A stretch of 64,000 nt of DNA from Reinekea forsetii (GCF_002795845.1 NZ_CP011797.1:2193501-2257500), one strand, 5' to 3'; positions 1-7,368 are shown, numbered from the stretch's first letter. The notes: generated from the letters alone by a model not told the origin. Numbers and translations: made by a program.

Positions 1-93
1 TCGAAAAAACATCACAGAGCAGGCGGGTACTCACTTGGAAGTCGACTTGGGCATGCTTGGCCAGCTCACGCCGCAGAGCTGGCGTTAAAGCTT
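1..93 (-). CDS. IS3-family transposase OrfB, N-terminal fragment (cut by window edge)
   Basis: Reading minus strand in the -1 frame after the slippery heptamer gives K-K-A-L-T-P-A-L-R-R-E-L-A-K-H-A-Q-V-D-F and onward with no stop to base 1, the usual start of the HTH_21/integrase half of IS3 OrfB. The DDE catalytic core lies outside the window, so activity cannot be judged. Confidence 0.7.
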
Positions 94-351
94 TTTTACG
101 ATGATCGCCTTGGCCATCTCAGCCTTGATTTTCTCATCGGCGTACAGTTTTTTCAGACGTCGAACTTCGCCCTCCAACTCCTTGATGTATTTGACACCCG
201 ATTCGCCGACACCACCGAACTTAGCGCGCCACTTATAAAAGGTTGCCGAACTGATGCGATGCGTACGGCATAGGTCAACAACCCTGACCCCGGCCCTATC
301 CTGTTGTAAGATATCGGCAATTTGGTCGTCGCTAAAGCGTGAAATTCTCAT
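85..351 (-). CDS. IS3-family transposase OrfA
   Basis: Small DNA-binding subunit (88 aa) of an IS3-type transposase. The N-terminal helix-turn-helix of the transposase_8 kind is visible (RFSDDQIADIL, then VVDLCRTHRISSATFYKWRAKFGG at about residues 24-47, with the hallmark FYKWRAKFGG), followed by a leucine-zipper-like coiled coil (about residues 55-80, ELEGEVRRLKKLYADEKIK) used for oligomerisation. It ends at a TAA directly after the slippery run A AAA AAG, so OrfA is made by normal termination and the OrfAB transposase by slippage. It lies next to argC and is convergent with nothing; it may mark a recombination boundary. Confidence 0.9.
   Translation of the reverse strand: MRISRFSDDQIADILQQDRAGVRVVDLCRTHRISSATFYKWRAKFGGVGESGVKYIKELEGEVRRLKKLYADEKIKAEMAKAIIVKKL
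91..97 (-). promoter_or_regulatory. Programmed -1 ribosomal frameshift heptamer A AAA AAG
   Basis: On the minus strand OrfA reads GTA AAA AAG CTT TAA. The heptamer A AAA AAG is in the correct phase for tandem tRNA-Lys slippage, two codons before the OrfA stop, and the shifted frame continues as OrfB. This is the classical IS3-family (IS150/IS911-type) arrangement. I did not identify a clear stimulatory stem-loop in the short visible part of OrfB. Confidence 0.8.
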
Positions 352-455
352 AAATAAAAGCTCCCTGCTATGGTGTGAAGATTAGAACATCCTTTTTTTG
401 GCGACATGACCCTTGGCTTGGTCAAATCCCGACCGATTAGGGTAACGCGGCACCC

Positions 456-1400
456 TCAAGCTTTGAGCCCTAGGCCTTCATCGAAACCGAAACGGCAATT
501 CATATTTTGCACCGCAGCACCGGAGGCGCCCTTGCCCAGGTTGTCCAATCGGGCACTCAAAAATATCTGCCCGCGCTTGGCATAGACAAACAACTCGACA
601 TCATTGGTGCCGTTAGAGGCCGTGGCCTGCAGATAACCGTTGTGCAGTGCGTCATAATCATTAAGCCGATGTAATCTAACGAAGGCTTCGTGTTGGTAAA
701 ATAGTTGATAAATTTCCTGAATGGTCTGGGCATCGCCGTTTAACCAGCTTTGCTGCAGTGGCACACTCACCAACATGCCGCGCTTAAAAGCACCCACGGT
801 CGGAACAAAGAGTGGTGCCATATCTAGGCCATTGACGTGCTGCATTTCGGGCAAATGCTTGTGGTCTAGACCTAAACTTTTATAGGCCGCAACTGCATGA
901 ACCCTCTGGTCATCTGGCATCGCCTCATACTCGTCAATCATCGCCCGCCCGCCCCCGCTGAAGCCGGTAATCGCCTGCACGCTCAATGGGTAATTTTTAG
1001 GCACAATGCCCGCCCGAACGAGAGGCTGAATCAGCAATGCAAAGCCGGTGGGGTAACAACCAGGGTTAGCAATGCGTGGTGCAACTCTTAAGGCCTCGCG
1101 AGCTCCAACCAATTCCGGAATACCATAGACCCAGTCCTTATGGGTCCGAAACTCGCTGGACGCATCGATAACGACCGTTGTGTCGGGGTCTATCCATTGA
1201 CTCGCTACGCGACTGCCGGCATCAGGCAGACACAAAAACACCACATCCGCATCCTGCATCGCCGCCTTGCGTACAGGCGTGTGCTTGCGCTGTGCTGAGT
1301 CAATTTCGATCAGTTCAACGCTGGGATGACGGATCAACCTTTCCTTGAGTTCCAGACCTGTCGTTCCAAATTGACCATCTATAAAGGCTTTTATCTTCAA
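456..1400 (-). CDS. argC: N-acetyl-gamma-glutamyl-phosphate reductase, short (type 2) form
   Basis: NADPH-dependent reduction of N-acetylglutamyl phosphate to the semialdehyde, third step of arginine synthesis, cytosolic. At 314 aa it matches the short ArgC class rather than the about 345-aa class. Visible marks: N-terminal Rossmann segment (DGQFGTTGLEL, residues 8-18), the substrate loop DASSEFR (79-85), and the nucleophile in ANPGCYPTGF with Cys115, followed by GFSGGGR. It stands alone: no other arg gene is in the window. The IS element begins just downstream, so readthrough between the two is possible. Confident assignment. Confidence 0.93.
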   Translation of the reverse strand: MKIKAFIDGQFGTTGLELKERLIRHPSVELIEIDSAQRKHTPVRKAAMQDADVVFLCLPDAGSRVASQWIDPDTTVVIDASSEFRTHKDWVYGIPELVGAREALRVAPRIANPGCYPTGFALLIQPLVRAGIVPKNYPLSVQAITGFSGGGRAMIDEYEAMPDDQRVHAVAAYKSLGLDHKHLPEMQHVNGLDMAPLFVPTVGAFKRGMLVSVPLQQSWLNGDAQTIQEIYQLFYQHEAFVRLHRLNDYDALHNGYLQATASNGTNDVELFVYAKRGQIFLSARLDNLGKGASGAAVQNMNCRFGFDEGLGLKA

Positions 1401-1864
1401 AACATCCGTCCCTGCGCCAGTTCGATCGGCTTAACATAACCCAGCACAGGCAGCATATAAAACAATACCGACCCACAACGACGGCCTAAAAAAGAACAGG
1501 GTGGATTATTTTTTTAAATTAAAAATATTAAGATAATAATTATTTATAGTGGAGATTTTATAACATGCTTTTTTGACAACCAGACCAAGGCCATAAAACT
1601 AGAGAGGCGCTTGGCCAGCCTGGCATATCAATAACCATAAACCTCTACTTATAAATTATATTATTAATTTTATTACTTATTTTTTTGTGAAAATATTTAT
1701 TATTTTTCTTGATAAACATACTTACAGCTATGTATATTTATGCCTGAAATATTTAGATGAATACACCCAAATACAAGCCTTAACGCCATATTTAACAGAC
1801 TATTAATTAGACTTATCGAATTTAAACTGGATAAAAATACCTACTGGTATGGAATGGAGTCAGC
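1401..1864. other. AT-rich intergenic region between divergent argC and the aromatic cluster
   Basis: 464 bp without a gene. Bases about 1500-1860 are visibly far richer in A/T than the flanking genes, with long runs of A and T. It must carry the argC promoter (minus) and the promoter of the six-gene cluster (plus). Two details stand out: a promoter-like pair at 1709-1738 and a short inverted repeat ATACC-TACT-GGTAT (1837-1850) just before the ribosome binding site. No small ORF with a credible start was seen. Confidence 0.7.
1709..1738 (+). promoter_or_regulatory. Candidate sigma-70 promoter of the aromatic cluster
   Basis: TTGATA at 1709-1714 and TATATT at 1733-1738 are each one base from consensus, with an 18-bp spacer. 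A start site would fall near 1745, giving a leader of about 120 nt. In such AT-rich DNA chance matches are frequent, so this is tentative. Confidence 0.4.
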
Positions 1865-2398
1865 ATGGACAAGCCACTTAATTCGGAAAACTTCTCCACC
1901 GGCCAAGTCGCCGCTCAGGCTAGATACCAAACAACTCAGATGGCCAAGTCGTTGATTGATTATCCAAACAATCCAAACGATACCACTCGGCTCTGGCCCG
2001 GCTTTAAGGAGTTTATTGAGGCATGCCCCTACTTCTTTATTTCCACATCCAATGCTGCTGGCCAGTGTAATTGTAATTTTCGCGGCGGTGGCCGAGGCAT
2101 TGTTACCGTGATCGACGATAAGACACTAGCGTTTCCGGACTATGCCGGCAACGGTTTGCTGCACAGCACCGGCGATATGATCGAAAACAGCCATATCGGC
2201 ATTTTGTTTATAAACTTTCGCCATCAACAGCGCATTAAGGTAAACGGCACATTGGAAATAATCGACTCGCAAGAGCAGATGGCGTTGTTGATCGATCCTC
2301 AACATGCGCGGCATGCACAACGAATTATAAAGGTAACGATCGAGTACGCAGTACTAAACTGCGCTCGTTTTTTGAACGCCATGGAAGAGGAACTTTGA
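1865..2398 (+). CDS. Pyridoxamine 5'-phosphate oxidase-like FMN-binding protein
   Basis: 177 aa, related to the PPOX-like split-barrel flavoproteins (the DR2398-type subgroup), not to true PdxH. Recognisable segments: RLWPGFKEFIEACPYFFIST (start of the barrel), RGGGRGIVTVIDDKTLAFPDYAGNG with the DYAGN(G/N) motif, and MIENSHIGILFINF, the strand that contacts the flavin in this subgroup. Such proteins are usually flavin reductases/oxidases of unknown substrate. First gene of the cluster: GGAG lies 6 bases before the ATG, and its stop is one base before the next start, so it is co-translated with the di-iron enzyme gene. An FMN partner in electron supply is an inference. Confidence 0.75.
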   Translation: MDKPLNSENFSTGQVAAQARYQTTQMAKSLIDYPNNPNDTTRLWPGFKEFIEACPYFFISTSNAAGQCNCNFRGGGRGIVTVIDDKTLAFPDYAGNGLLHSTGDMIENSHIGILFINFRHQQRIKVNGTLEIIDSQEQMALLIDPQHARHAQRIIKVTIEYAVLNCARFLNAMEEEL

Positions 2399-2399
2399 C

Positions 2400-3158
2400 A
2401 TGGAACACATGACCAACCCCTACGACCCAGCCCTAATAGAATCGTCGCAGATTCAAACACGCATCGCCTATATCACCCGCGTCGAGCAGGAAATGCTCTC
2501 GCATCGATTTCTCGATCATGAATTTTTTATAAAGTTGCGTGACGGCTATTTCACCCCCGAGTTCGTGGCCTTCTTTACGGCTCAATACTCTAAGCATATA
2601 GCGGTCTTTACCAAAGCCCTGTCCAATCTGCTGGGTGCAACAAATGATCTGGAAAGTCGTTATATGCTCTTTGATAACCTCTATGAAGAGATGGGCATGG
2701 GTGTATTTGAGGAATGCCACTATCGCCTGTACTGCGACATGATGTCGTCAATGGGCTTGGCACCTGATTTTGCCGCATCATTGCCCCAGATGGATTCCAT
2801 TGAAGTGCTCAACGACGCCCTGCTAAACGCCACCAATGATGTAGTCATCGGCCTGACATGGCTGGGCATTGGCGGTGAACAAACGATTCCAAATCATTTT
2901 CCGTGTATGCGCAAATCGGTGGCAGACGCCTATGCCGACAAAGATTTGGATTGGCGTTTCTTTGACCGTCATGGGGAACGGGATGAAATGCACGCCGATG
3001 ATGCAAAAATGGTCTTGGCCTGCAATATGAAGGATGGCGACGAACATAAAATTGTTTCTGAGGCGACCAAATGTCTGCATGCTCGAGCGGTTGTGTGCGA
3101 AGAGTTTATGCAGATTGCGCGCGCCAACCCAACAAAATACATACGCTCTGCGGCTTAG
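2400..3158 (+). CDS. Heme-oxygenase-like di-iron oxidase (iron-containing redox enzyme family)
   Basis: 252 aa all-helical protein of the TENA/PqqC/heme-oxygenase-like fold, in the iron-containing redox enzyme group (HDO; characterised relatives of the fold include UndA, SznF, BesC, CADD and AetD). Likely metal ligands lie in the expected order: Glu96/97 and His107 (LYEEMGMGVFEECH), Glu160 (GIGGEQTIP), then His191, Asp195 and His198 (DRHGERDEMHADD). Known members perform oxygen-dependent C-C or C-N chemistry on amino acids or fatty acids, often in natural-product pathways. The start may be ATG 2400 or ATG 2409; the second gives MTNPYDPAL. The substrate is unknown; placement with prephenate/phenylalanine enzymes suggests an aromatic one. 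Confidence 0.78.
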   Translation: MEHMTNPYDPALIESSQIQTRIAYITRVEQEMLSHRFLDHEFFIKLRDGYFTPEFVAFFTAQYSKHIAVFTKALSNLLGATNDLESRYMLFDNLYEEMGMGVFEECHYRLYCDMMSSMGLAPDFAASLPQMDSIEVLNDALLNATNDVVIGLTWLGIGGEQTIPNHFPCMRKSVADAYADKDLDWRFFDRHGERDEMHADDAKMVLACNMKDGDEHKIVSEATKCLHARAVVCEEFMQIARANPTKYIRSAA

Positions 3159-3248
3159 GATGTAGCAGCAGGGTTAAACCGGCACACACCAATAGGGAAC
3201 GGACCTGGGCTTATAACAGGACATCGTATCGGTAGCGTATTTATTGCT

Positions 3249-3269
3249 CCTGATACAGCTGTTATCAGG
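3249..3269. promoter_or_regulatory. Near-perfect 21-bp palindrome, candidate operator
   Basis: Arms CCTGATA (3249-3255) and TATCAGG (3263-3269) are exact reverse complements around the centre CAGCTGT, itself containing the palindrome CAGCTG. It lies 31 bp upstream of the start of the prephenate-dehydratase fusion gene, in the only sizeable gap (142 bp) of the cluster, where an internal promoter or repressor site would be expected. It does not resemble a TyrR box. It could also form an RNA hairpin in the leader. Confidence 0.5.
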
Positions 3270-3300
3270 TCTATGCATACTAAGGGAGAGGGTTTTCACT

Positions 3301-4380
3301 ATGACTCAATCAGCTAGGCTAGCCTGTTTAGGTCCGATCGGAACCTATTCGAGCAAGGCCGCAACACAATACCTACAGCGCAATACTCAAATTCAAGATG
3401 TCCTGTACTTTGATAACGTCGAGGATTTTCTGCATCAACCCCTACAGACCTATGATCACATAATTGTCGCTATTGAAAACACCTGCGAAGGCTTTATTAG
3501 CCCAAATATTCAGGGTGTCATCGCGTCTGGCTTTCAAGTTATCGACCAGTTGAGCTTAAATATTCAATTTTCATTTATTTATAACTGCCCAGAACTTAAC
3601 GACATAGAATCGCTATTTGTGCACCCGGTCGCGCGTAGCCAAACATCATATTTCTTATCGTCCATGCGCGATGCGAAGGTTTGTCTGTCCTATAGCAATG
3701 CCCATTCCTATCAACTGTTTTTAGAAAAACAGCACCATGGCGCTGTCGGCGCGGTGATTCCACACTATTTGGCCCAGGCAGCAGATGGTCATGGTTTGAT
3801 GCCAGACGTCAATAATGTTCGTAAGAATCAAACTCGATTCTTAATTCTAACGCGGCCCAATGCTACTACTCGGCCCAACATCACGCATAACGTTCACTTG
3901 GCACTGTTCCGACCGGCGGTCAAAAACCATTCACCATTGAATTATTTCTCAGCTAAGCAACATTGCGGAATCAACTTTAGATCGATTGTGCCCATACCCA
4001 GCGGCGACGGTTTGGGCCGGTATCTCTATTACACCGAGATAGACGCACAGAGCGCAGGCCAACGGCACGATCTGGCAGCGCTTTTTGAGGATTCTCAATG
4101 GACGGCTCTGGGTGGTTATTACCAGAAACCGACGCCCCATTTGAGGGTCGGACGAAATGGCCTGGTTTGTCGTTGCCACCAAGTAACGAGCGCGACAATA
4201 GCGCAAGCGCTGCGCAATACGCCACAGGCGACGACCTTAGATATAGCCGCGCAAACCAAGGCTGCTTCGGGCTGCGGGGCCTGTGCCGAGTTGGTCAGTC
4301 AGCTGGTTCAGGAGCACAACGCACAAGGCGGTCCTGTTGACGGACCGGTGGAGGTGAAATATGTCAGCCTATCAATCTAA
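3301..4380 (+). CDS. Prephenate dehydratase-like + ACT + BFD-type [2Fe-2S] fusion protein
   Basis: 359 aa from the ATG at 3301 (GAGAGG 8-9 bases upstream); an in-frame upstream start at 3244 lacks such a site. Residues about 5-185 are prephenate dehydratase-like: LGPIGTYSSKAA (10-21), VAIENTCEGFI (56-66) and the catalytic-type TRF (178-180). Residues about 195-275 resemble the ACT regulatory domain that follows dehydratases (GLGRYLYYTEID in place of the usual ESRP/GxWEY region). Residues 288-335 carry Cys290, Cys292, Cys325 and Cys328, spacing C-x-C-x32-C-x2-C, which is the signature of bacterioferritin-associated-ferredoxin (BFD) [2Fe-2S] domains. Dehydratases make phenylpyruvate; homologues such as BacA decarboxylate prephenate instead. 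I know of no described dehydratase carrying an Fe-S domain. Its 3' end overlaps phhA by 20 bp. Confidence 0.8.
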   Translation: MTQSARLACLGPIGTYSSKAATQYLQRNTQIQDVLYFDNVEDFLHQPLQTYDHIIVAIENTCEGFISPNIQGVIASGFQVIDQLSLNIQFSFIYNCPELNDIESLFVHPVARSQTSYFLSSMRDAKVCLSYSNAHSYQLFLEKQHHGAVGAVIPHYLAQAADGHGLMPDVNNVRKNQTRFLILTRPNATTRPNITHNVHLALFRPAVKNHSPLNYFSAKQHCGINFRSIVPIPSGDGLGRYLYYTEIDAQSAGQRHDLAALFEDSQWTALGGYYQKPTPHLRVGRNGLVCRCHQVTSATIAQALRNTPQATTLDIAAQTKAASGCGACAELVSQLVQEHNAQGGPVDGPVEVKYVSLSI

Positions 4381-5146
4381 GGTCGCCGATAGCGATGGAT
4401 GGCGGCATTACAGTGCCGCAGAAGATGAAATCTGGAGCACGCTCCTGGAAACCCAATTGGCTATGTTAGCGGGCCGAGCCTGTGATGAATTCATCCACTG
4501 CCTCACAGCCCTCGACCTGCCCCCTGAGCGAGTGCCACAACTGGCTGAGGTGAATGAAAAGCTGGCAGCCGAGTCCGGCTGGCAGTTAACCGCGGTGGAC
4601 GGGATGACATCATTCGATGATTTTTTCACCATGCTCGGTGACTGCTGCTTTCCAGCTGCGACCTTTATCCGTACCCGGGAAGATCTGGAGTTTGTTAGTC
4701 AACCGGACATCTTTCATGAAGTGTTTGGCCATGGTCCGTTATTGATGCACCCAAGTTACGCCGCATTTAGCCAAACCATTGGCAAGACCGGTGTGGGCCA
4801 GACCGCAGCGTTCCAAAAGGCTCTGGCAGCGGTGTACTGGTATACCTGCGAAACCGGTGCCCTGCAAGACGCTAGCGGTCAAAATCGGCTTTATGGCGCG
4901 TCCACCATCTCCTCGCCCAAGGAAATTCTACACGCTTCATCTGGCCAACAGGCAGAATTACGGCCCTTTTCGATTCCAGACATGGTGTTGAATTCATACC
5001 GCATTGACGAACTCACCAAGACCTATTATCAGGCGCCGAGCTTGGCATATCTGGCAACAGTTTCTCAGCTGGAGCTGGCAAGCGGTATCGACGAGGCGCT
5101 TAGTTCGGCTAAAAAGGTCGGATCTTCCCTATTGGAGAATGTTTAA
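4361..5146 (+). CDS. phhA: Aromatic amino acid (phenylalanine 4-) hydroxylase
   Basis: 261 aa tetrahydropterin-dependent non-heme iron hydroxylase, normally converting phenylalanine to tyrosine. The iron triad is clear: His119 and His124 in PDIFHEVFGH and Glu164 in YWYTCETG. The second motif differs from the usual WFTVEFG, with Thr in place of Phe next to the iron ligand, so substrate or regioselectivity may differ. Length fits single-domain bacterial PhhA. The start overlaps the upstream gene by 20 bp and has a strong GGAGGTG (4350-4356). The pterin recycling enzyme follows at once, confirming the cofactor. The partner PDT-like gene suggests a path prephenate to phenylpyruvate to Phe to Tyr (or m-Tyr) feeding the oxidases. 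Confidence 0.9.
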   Translation: MSAYQSKVADSDGWRHYSAAEDEIWSTLLETQLAMLAGRACDEFIHCLTALDLPPERVPQLAEVNEKLAAESGWQLTAVDGMTSFDDFFTMLGDCCFPAATFIRTREDLEFVSQPDIFHEVFGHGPLLMHPSYAAFSQTIGKTGVGQTAAFQKALAAVYWYTCETGALQDASGQNRLYGASTISSPKEILHASSGQQAELRPFSIPDMVLNSYRIDELTKTYYQAPSLAYLATVSQLELASGIDEALSSAKKVGSSLLENV

Positions 5147-5147
5147 C

Positions 5148-5504
5148 ATGAGCTCTCATTGCCAAGCAACCAAAGCCCTAACTGCCGCAGAAGTTGCCGA
5201 TTACAGCCGCCATCTGGACAGCTGGGAAATCGCTCAGCAGGTCGATGCCCTGGTCCTTAAAAAATCGTATCACCTAAACAACTTCAGGGTTGGCACTCAA
5301 TTCGCCAATCAAATAACAGAGCTGGCTGAAAGCTACCAACATCATCCAGAAATTCGCCTGCGCTGGGGCGAAGTCGACGTTATCTGGTTTACCCACAGTT
5401 GTAACGGCTTACGACCGCTTGACTTCAAGATGGCGCAAAAAACAGATGACCTCTATTGCCAACTGACCCAACCACAGGCACCACACTCAAAGGAAGCACT
5501 ATGA
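5148..5504 (+). CDS. phhB: Pterin-4a-carbinolamine dehydratase
   Basis: 118 aa enzyme that dehydrates 4a-hydroxytetrahydropterin, regenerating the cofactor of phhA. The family core is visible: ESYQHHPEIRLRWGEVDVIW with the active-site HHP motif, then THSCNGLRPLDFKMA. The start ATG at 5148 follows the phhA stop by one base; a longer in-frame reading beginning at 5004 lies inside phhA and is rejected. Its TGA stop overlaps the next ATG (ATGA), so translation of the monooxygenase is coupled. Confidence 0.9.
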   Translation: MSSHCQATKALTAAEVADYSRHLDSWEIAQQVDALVLKKSYHLNNFRVGTQFANQITELAESYQHHPEIRLRWGEVDVIWFTHSCNGLRPLDFKMAQKTDDLYCQLTQPQAPHSKEAL

Positions 5505-7294
5505 ATAGCACGACGCAGAAACGGGTATGTATTATTGGCGGTGGCGCATCGGGCATTACCGCGATCAAACAACTTTTGGACGAGGGTCACGTGCCCGTTT
5601 GCTTTGAGCGCTCGGCCGATATGGGCGGCGTTTTTAATTACAAAAAGGATCAGGATTCGGCAGTCGAGTCTGGGTTGGTTAACGGGGTTTATAAGAACAC
5701 CGTGCTGACTATTTCAAATTATCTGATGTGTTTTTCAGATCTCCCTCCCTCCGGGCGACGACGTCATTGGCACCACACCGAATACCGTCAATATTTAAGC
5801 GACTACATCGATAAATTTAATCTAGCTCCCCACATAAACCTCCAACATACGGTGACCAAGGTTGTGCCGGTCAATCAAGGCACTAATGGTTATCAAGTGA
5901 CAGTACAGGACCCCAACGGGGCTGAGCAAGTACAGCAGTTCGATGCGTTGGCCGTTTGCTCCGGCACGCACCAGATTGCCAACATTCCCAACATCAAGGG
6001 CCTGGAGAGCTTCGCCGGTAAAATAAGCCATGGCTCACAATACAACACTAGCGATATGGCTAAGGGCAAGCGCGTACTCTGTGTTGGCCTGGGCGAGAGC
6101 TCGGCCGATATCACTCGGGAGATTTCCGAGACAGCCGATGAATGCCACCTTGCTTTACGCTCCTACCCGTTCCTGATACCACGCAATCTCAACCATTCTT
6201 CATCCGATGCTTGGACGTCTAGGCTCCATCATGACTATCACACCCCCAAACATGAGAGCGCAATCTCATATCTTATGTTGTTGGTGTATTACCTGTTGTT
6301 AAGGCCATTTTTGTTTAAGCGTGATCGCGCCAAGATGGATTCCTTTGATCAGGACACAAGCCAAAACATGCTCGACCTAAACACTCCTGGGACCTCGGAA
6401 AACGTAAAGCTTATTAAGGCTTGGAATTACCTATCGAAGGGGCGTCGATTTGCCACCAAGAATGTCACCTTTGTGCCCAACGTCATCAATGGCAAGATTC
6501 AGGTTAACGCGTCGGGTATCGATCGATTCACCGCGCACCAGGTAATTTTCAATGATGGTACGCGCAAGGACATTGACCTGGTTATGTTCGCCACAGGCTA
6601 TAAGGAGAACTTTAATTTTATCGAAGGATTTCAGCTTAAGGATAACAATGTTAGAAATCTATTTATGAACTCGATTCCAACAGACTTACACAACTGTGCC
6701 TTTATCGGCTGGGCCCGACCGGTTACCGGAGGCATACCGGCCTGTTCAGAAATGGCCGCTCGATATTTTGCACTATTGGTCTCGGGTAAGCGCAAAATCC
6801 CCGCCGATGCACAACAACGGATCGCGGCTGACCAAAAGTTTTACCATGAATTCTATTCGAAAAACTCACCGACCTTAAATACCGTCGTCGGCTGGAAACG
6901 TCATCTGGAAAACTTAGCTGAACTGATCGGATGCCAGGTACACACCGCTCGTTATATATTACAGCCCGGCCTGTTTGTGCGCCTGTTCGCTGGTTCATTG
7001 GTGCCGAGCCAATATCGTCTGGAGGGCCCTCATGCTATGCCCGACTCAGCGGCCCGATCGATCCGTGAAATACCCATCACCCTACCCTCGTCACATATAC
7101 TCTATGGCATAAAAATGAATTTAAGCAATAAGTTTAAATTCCTGCGCCAACGCGCCTTAGCTCGTAAGACCAACTTGGACTACTCCGAGTTTTTTTCAGA
7201 ATGGTTTCGTTTTGATATCCCTCTGACGCTGAAAGATATTCACCGTTTCAGTTTTCGCGCGGACGATTTCAATAAGAAATTCAACAAGCTGTAA
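5501..7294 (+). CDS. Flavin-containing monooxygenase (FMO-type)
   Basis: 597 aa class B flavoprotein monooxygenase using FAD and NADPH. Motifs in order: GGGASG (13-18, FAD Rossmann), the FMO signature FAGKISHGSQY (171-181, F-x-G-x3-H-x3-Y), GLGESSAD (197-204, NADPH site) and FATGY (363-367). It is longer than typical FMOs (about 450-530 aa), with about 150 C-terminal residues of no recognised domain. Relatives N- or S-oxygenate amines and thiols or perform Baeyer-Villiger oxidation; single-component amino-acid halogenases such as AetF are distant relatives. As last gene of the cluster it probably tailors an amino acid-derived product; the substrate is not predictable from sequence. Confidence 0.85.
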   Translation: MNSTTQKRVCIIGGGASGITAIKQLLDEGHVPVCFERSADMGGVFNYKKDQDSAVESGLVNGVYKNTVLTISNYLMCFSDLPPSGRRRHWHHTEYRQYLSDYIDKFNLAPHINLQHTVTKVVPVNQGTNGYQVTVQDPNGAEQVQQFDALAVCSGTHQIANIPNIKGLESFAGKISHGSQYNTSDMAKGKRVLCVGLGESSADITREISETADECHLALRSYPFLIPRNLNHSSSDAWTSRLHHDYHTPKHESAISYLMLLVYYLLLRPFLFKRDRAKMDSFDQDTSQNMLDLNTPGTSENVKLIKAWNYLSKGRRFATKNVTFVPNVINGKIQVNASGIDRFTAHQVIFNDGTRKDIDLVMFATGYKENFNFIEGFQLKDNNVRNLFMNSIPTDLHNCAFIGWARPVTGGIPACSEMAARYFALLVSGKRKIPADAQQRIAADQKFYHEFYSKNSPTLNTVVGWKRHLENLAELIGCQVHTARYILQPGLFVRLFAGSLVPSQYRLEGPHAMPDSAARSIREIPITLPSSHILYGIKMNLSNKFKFLRQRALARKTNLDYSEFFSEWFRFDIPLTLKDIHRFSFRADDFNKKFNKL

Positions 7295-7368
7295 GCCCCG
7301 GACTTGAATCATCAACCCAGAGATCACAGCGGGGCTCTAGGCTCCACTCACGGCAGGAATCTGGGTTG
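7294..7368 (+). other. Two interleaved inverted repeats after the FMO stop (pseudoknot topology)
   Basis: Stem 1: AGCCCCG (7294-7300, overlapping the stop codon) with CGGGGCT (7330-7336). Stem 2: CAACCCAGA (7313-7321), located in the loop of stem 1, with TCTGGGTTG (7360-7368). Both are perfect (7 and 9 bp), and the order 1-2-1'-2' is that of an H-type pseudoknot or of two mutually competing hairpins. No U-tract follows, so it is not a standard intrinsic terminator. Confidence 0.45.

Larger units (their letters stand above)
1..406 (-). mobile_element. IS3-family insertion sequence, partial
   Basis: Holds a complete OrfA and the first about 30 codons of OrfB on the minus strand; the rest lies beyond the window's left edge. 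The OrfA/OrfB layout with a -1 frameshift site is typical of the IS3 family. The outer end is not certain: the stretch finishing GGCGACA at 406 (minus strand TGTCGCCAAAAAAAGG) is a plausible terminal inverted repeat because it starts with TG and sits about 55 bp before OrfA, but the other end needed to confirm it is not visible, so no target duplication can be read. Confidence 0.7.

Noticed and set aside
1686-1705. TyrR/PhhR-like box before the aromatic cluster
   Set aside because: TGTGAA-N6-TATTAT keeps only the left half of TGTAAA-N6-TTTACA; in such AT-rich DNA this is not convincing.
5004-5147. Longer start for phhB
   Set aside because: The extra residues come from the out-of-frame end of phhA; ATG 5148 gives the normal family length.
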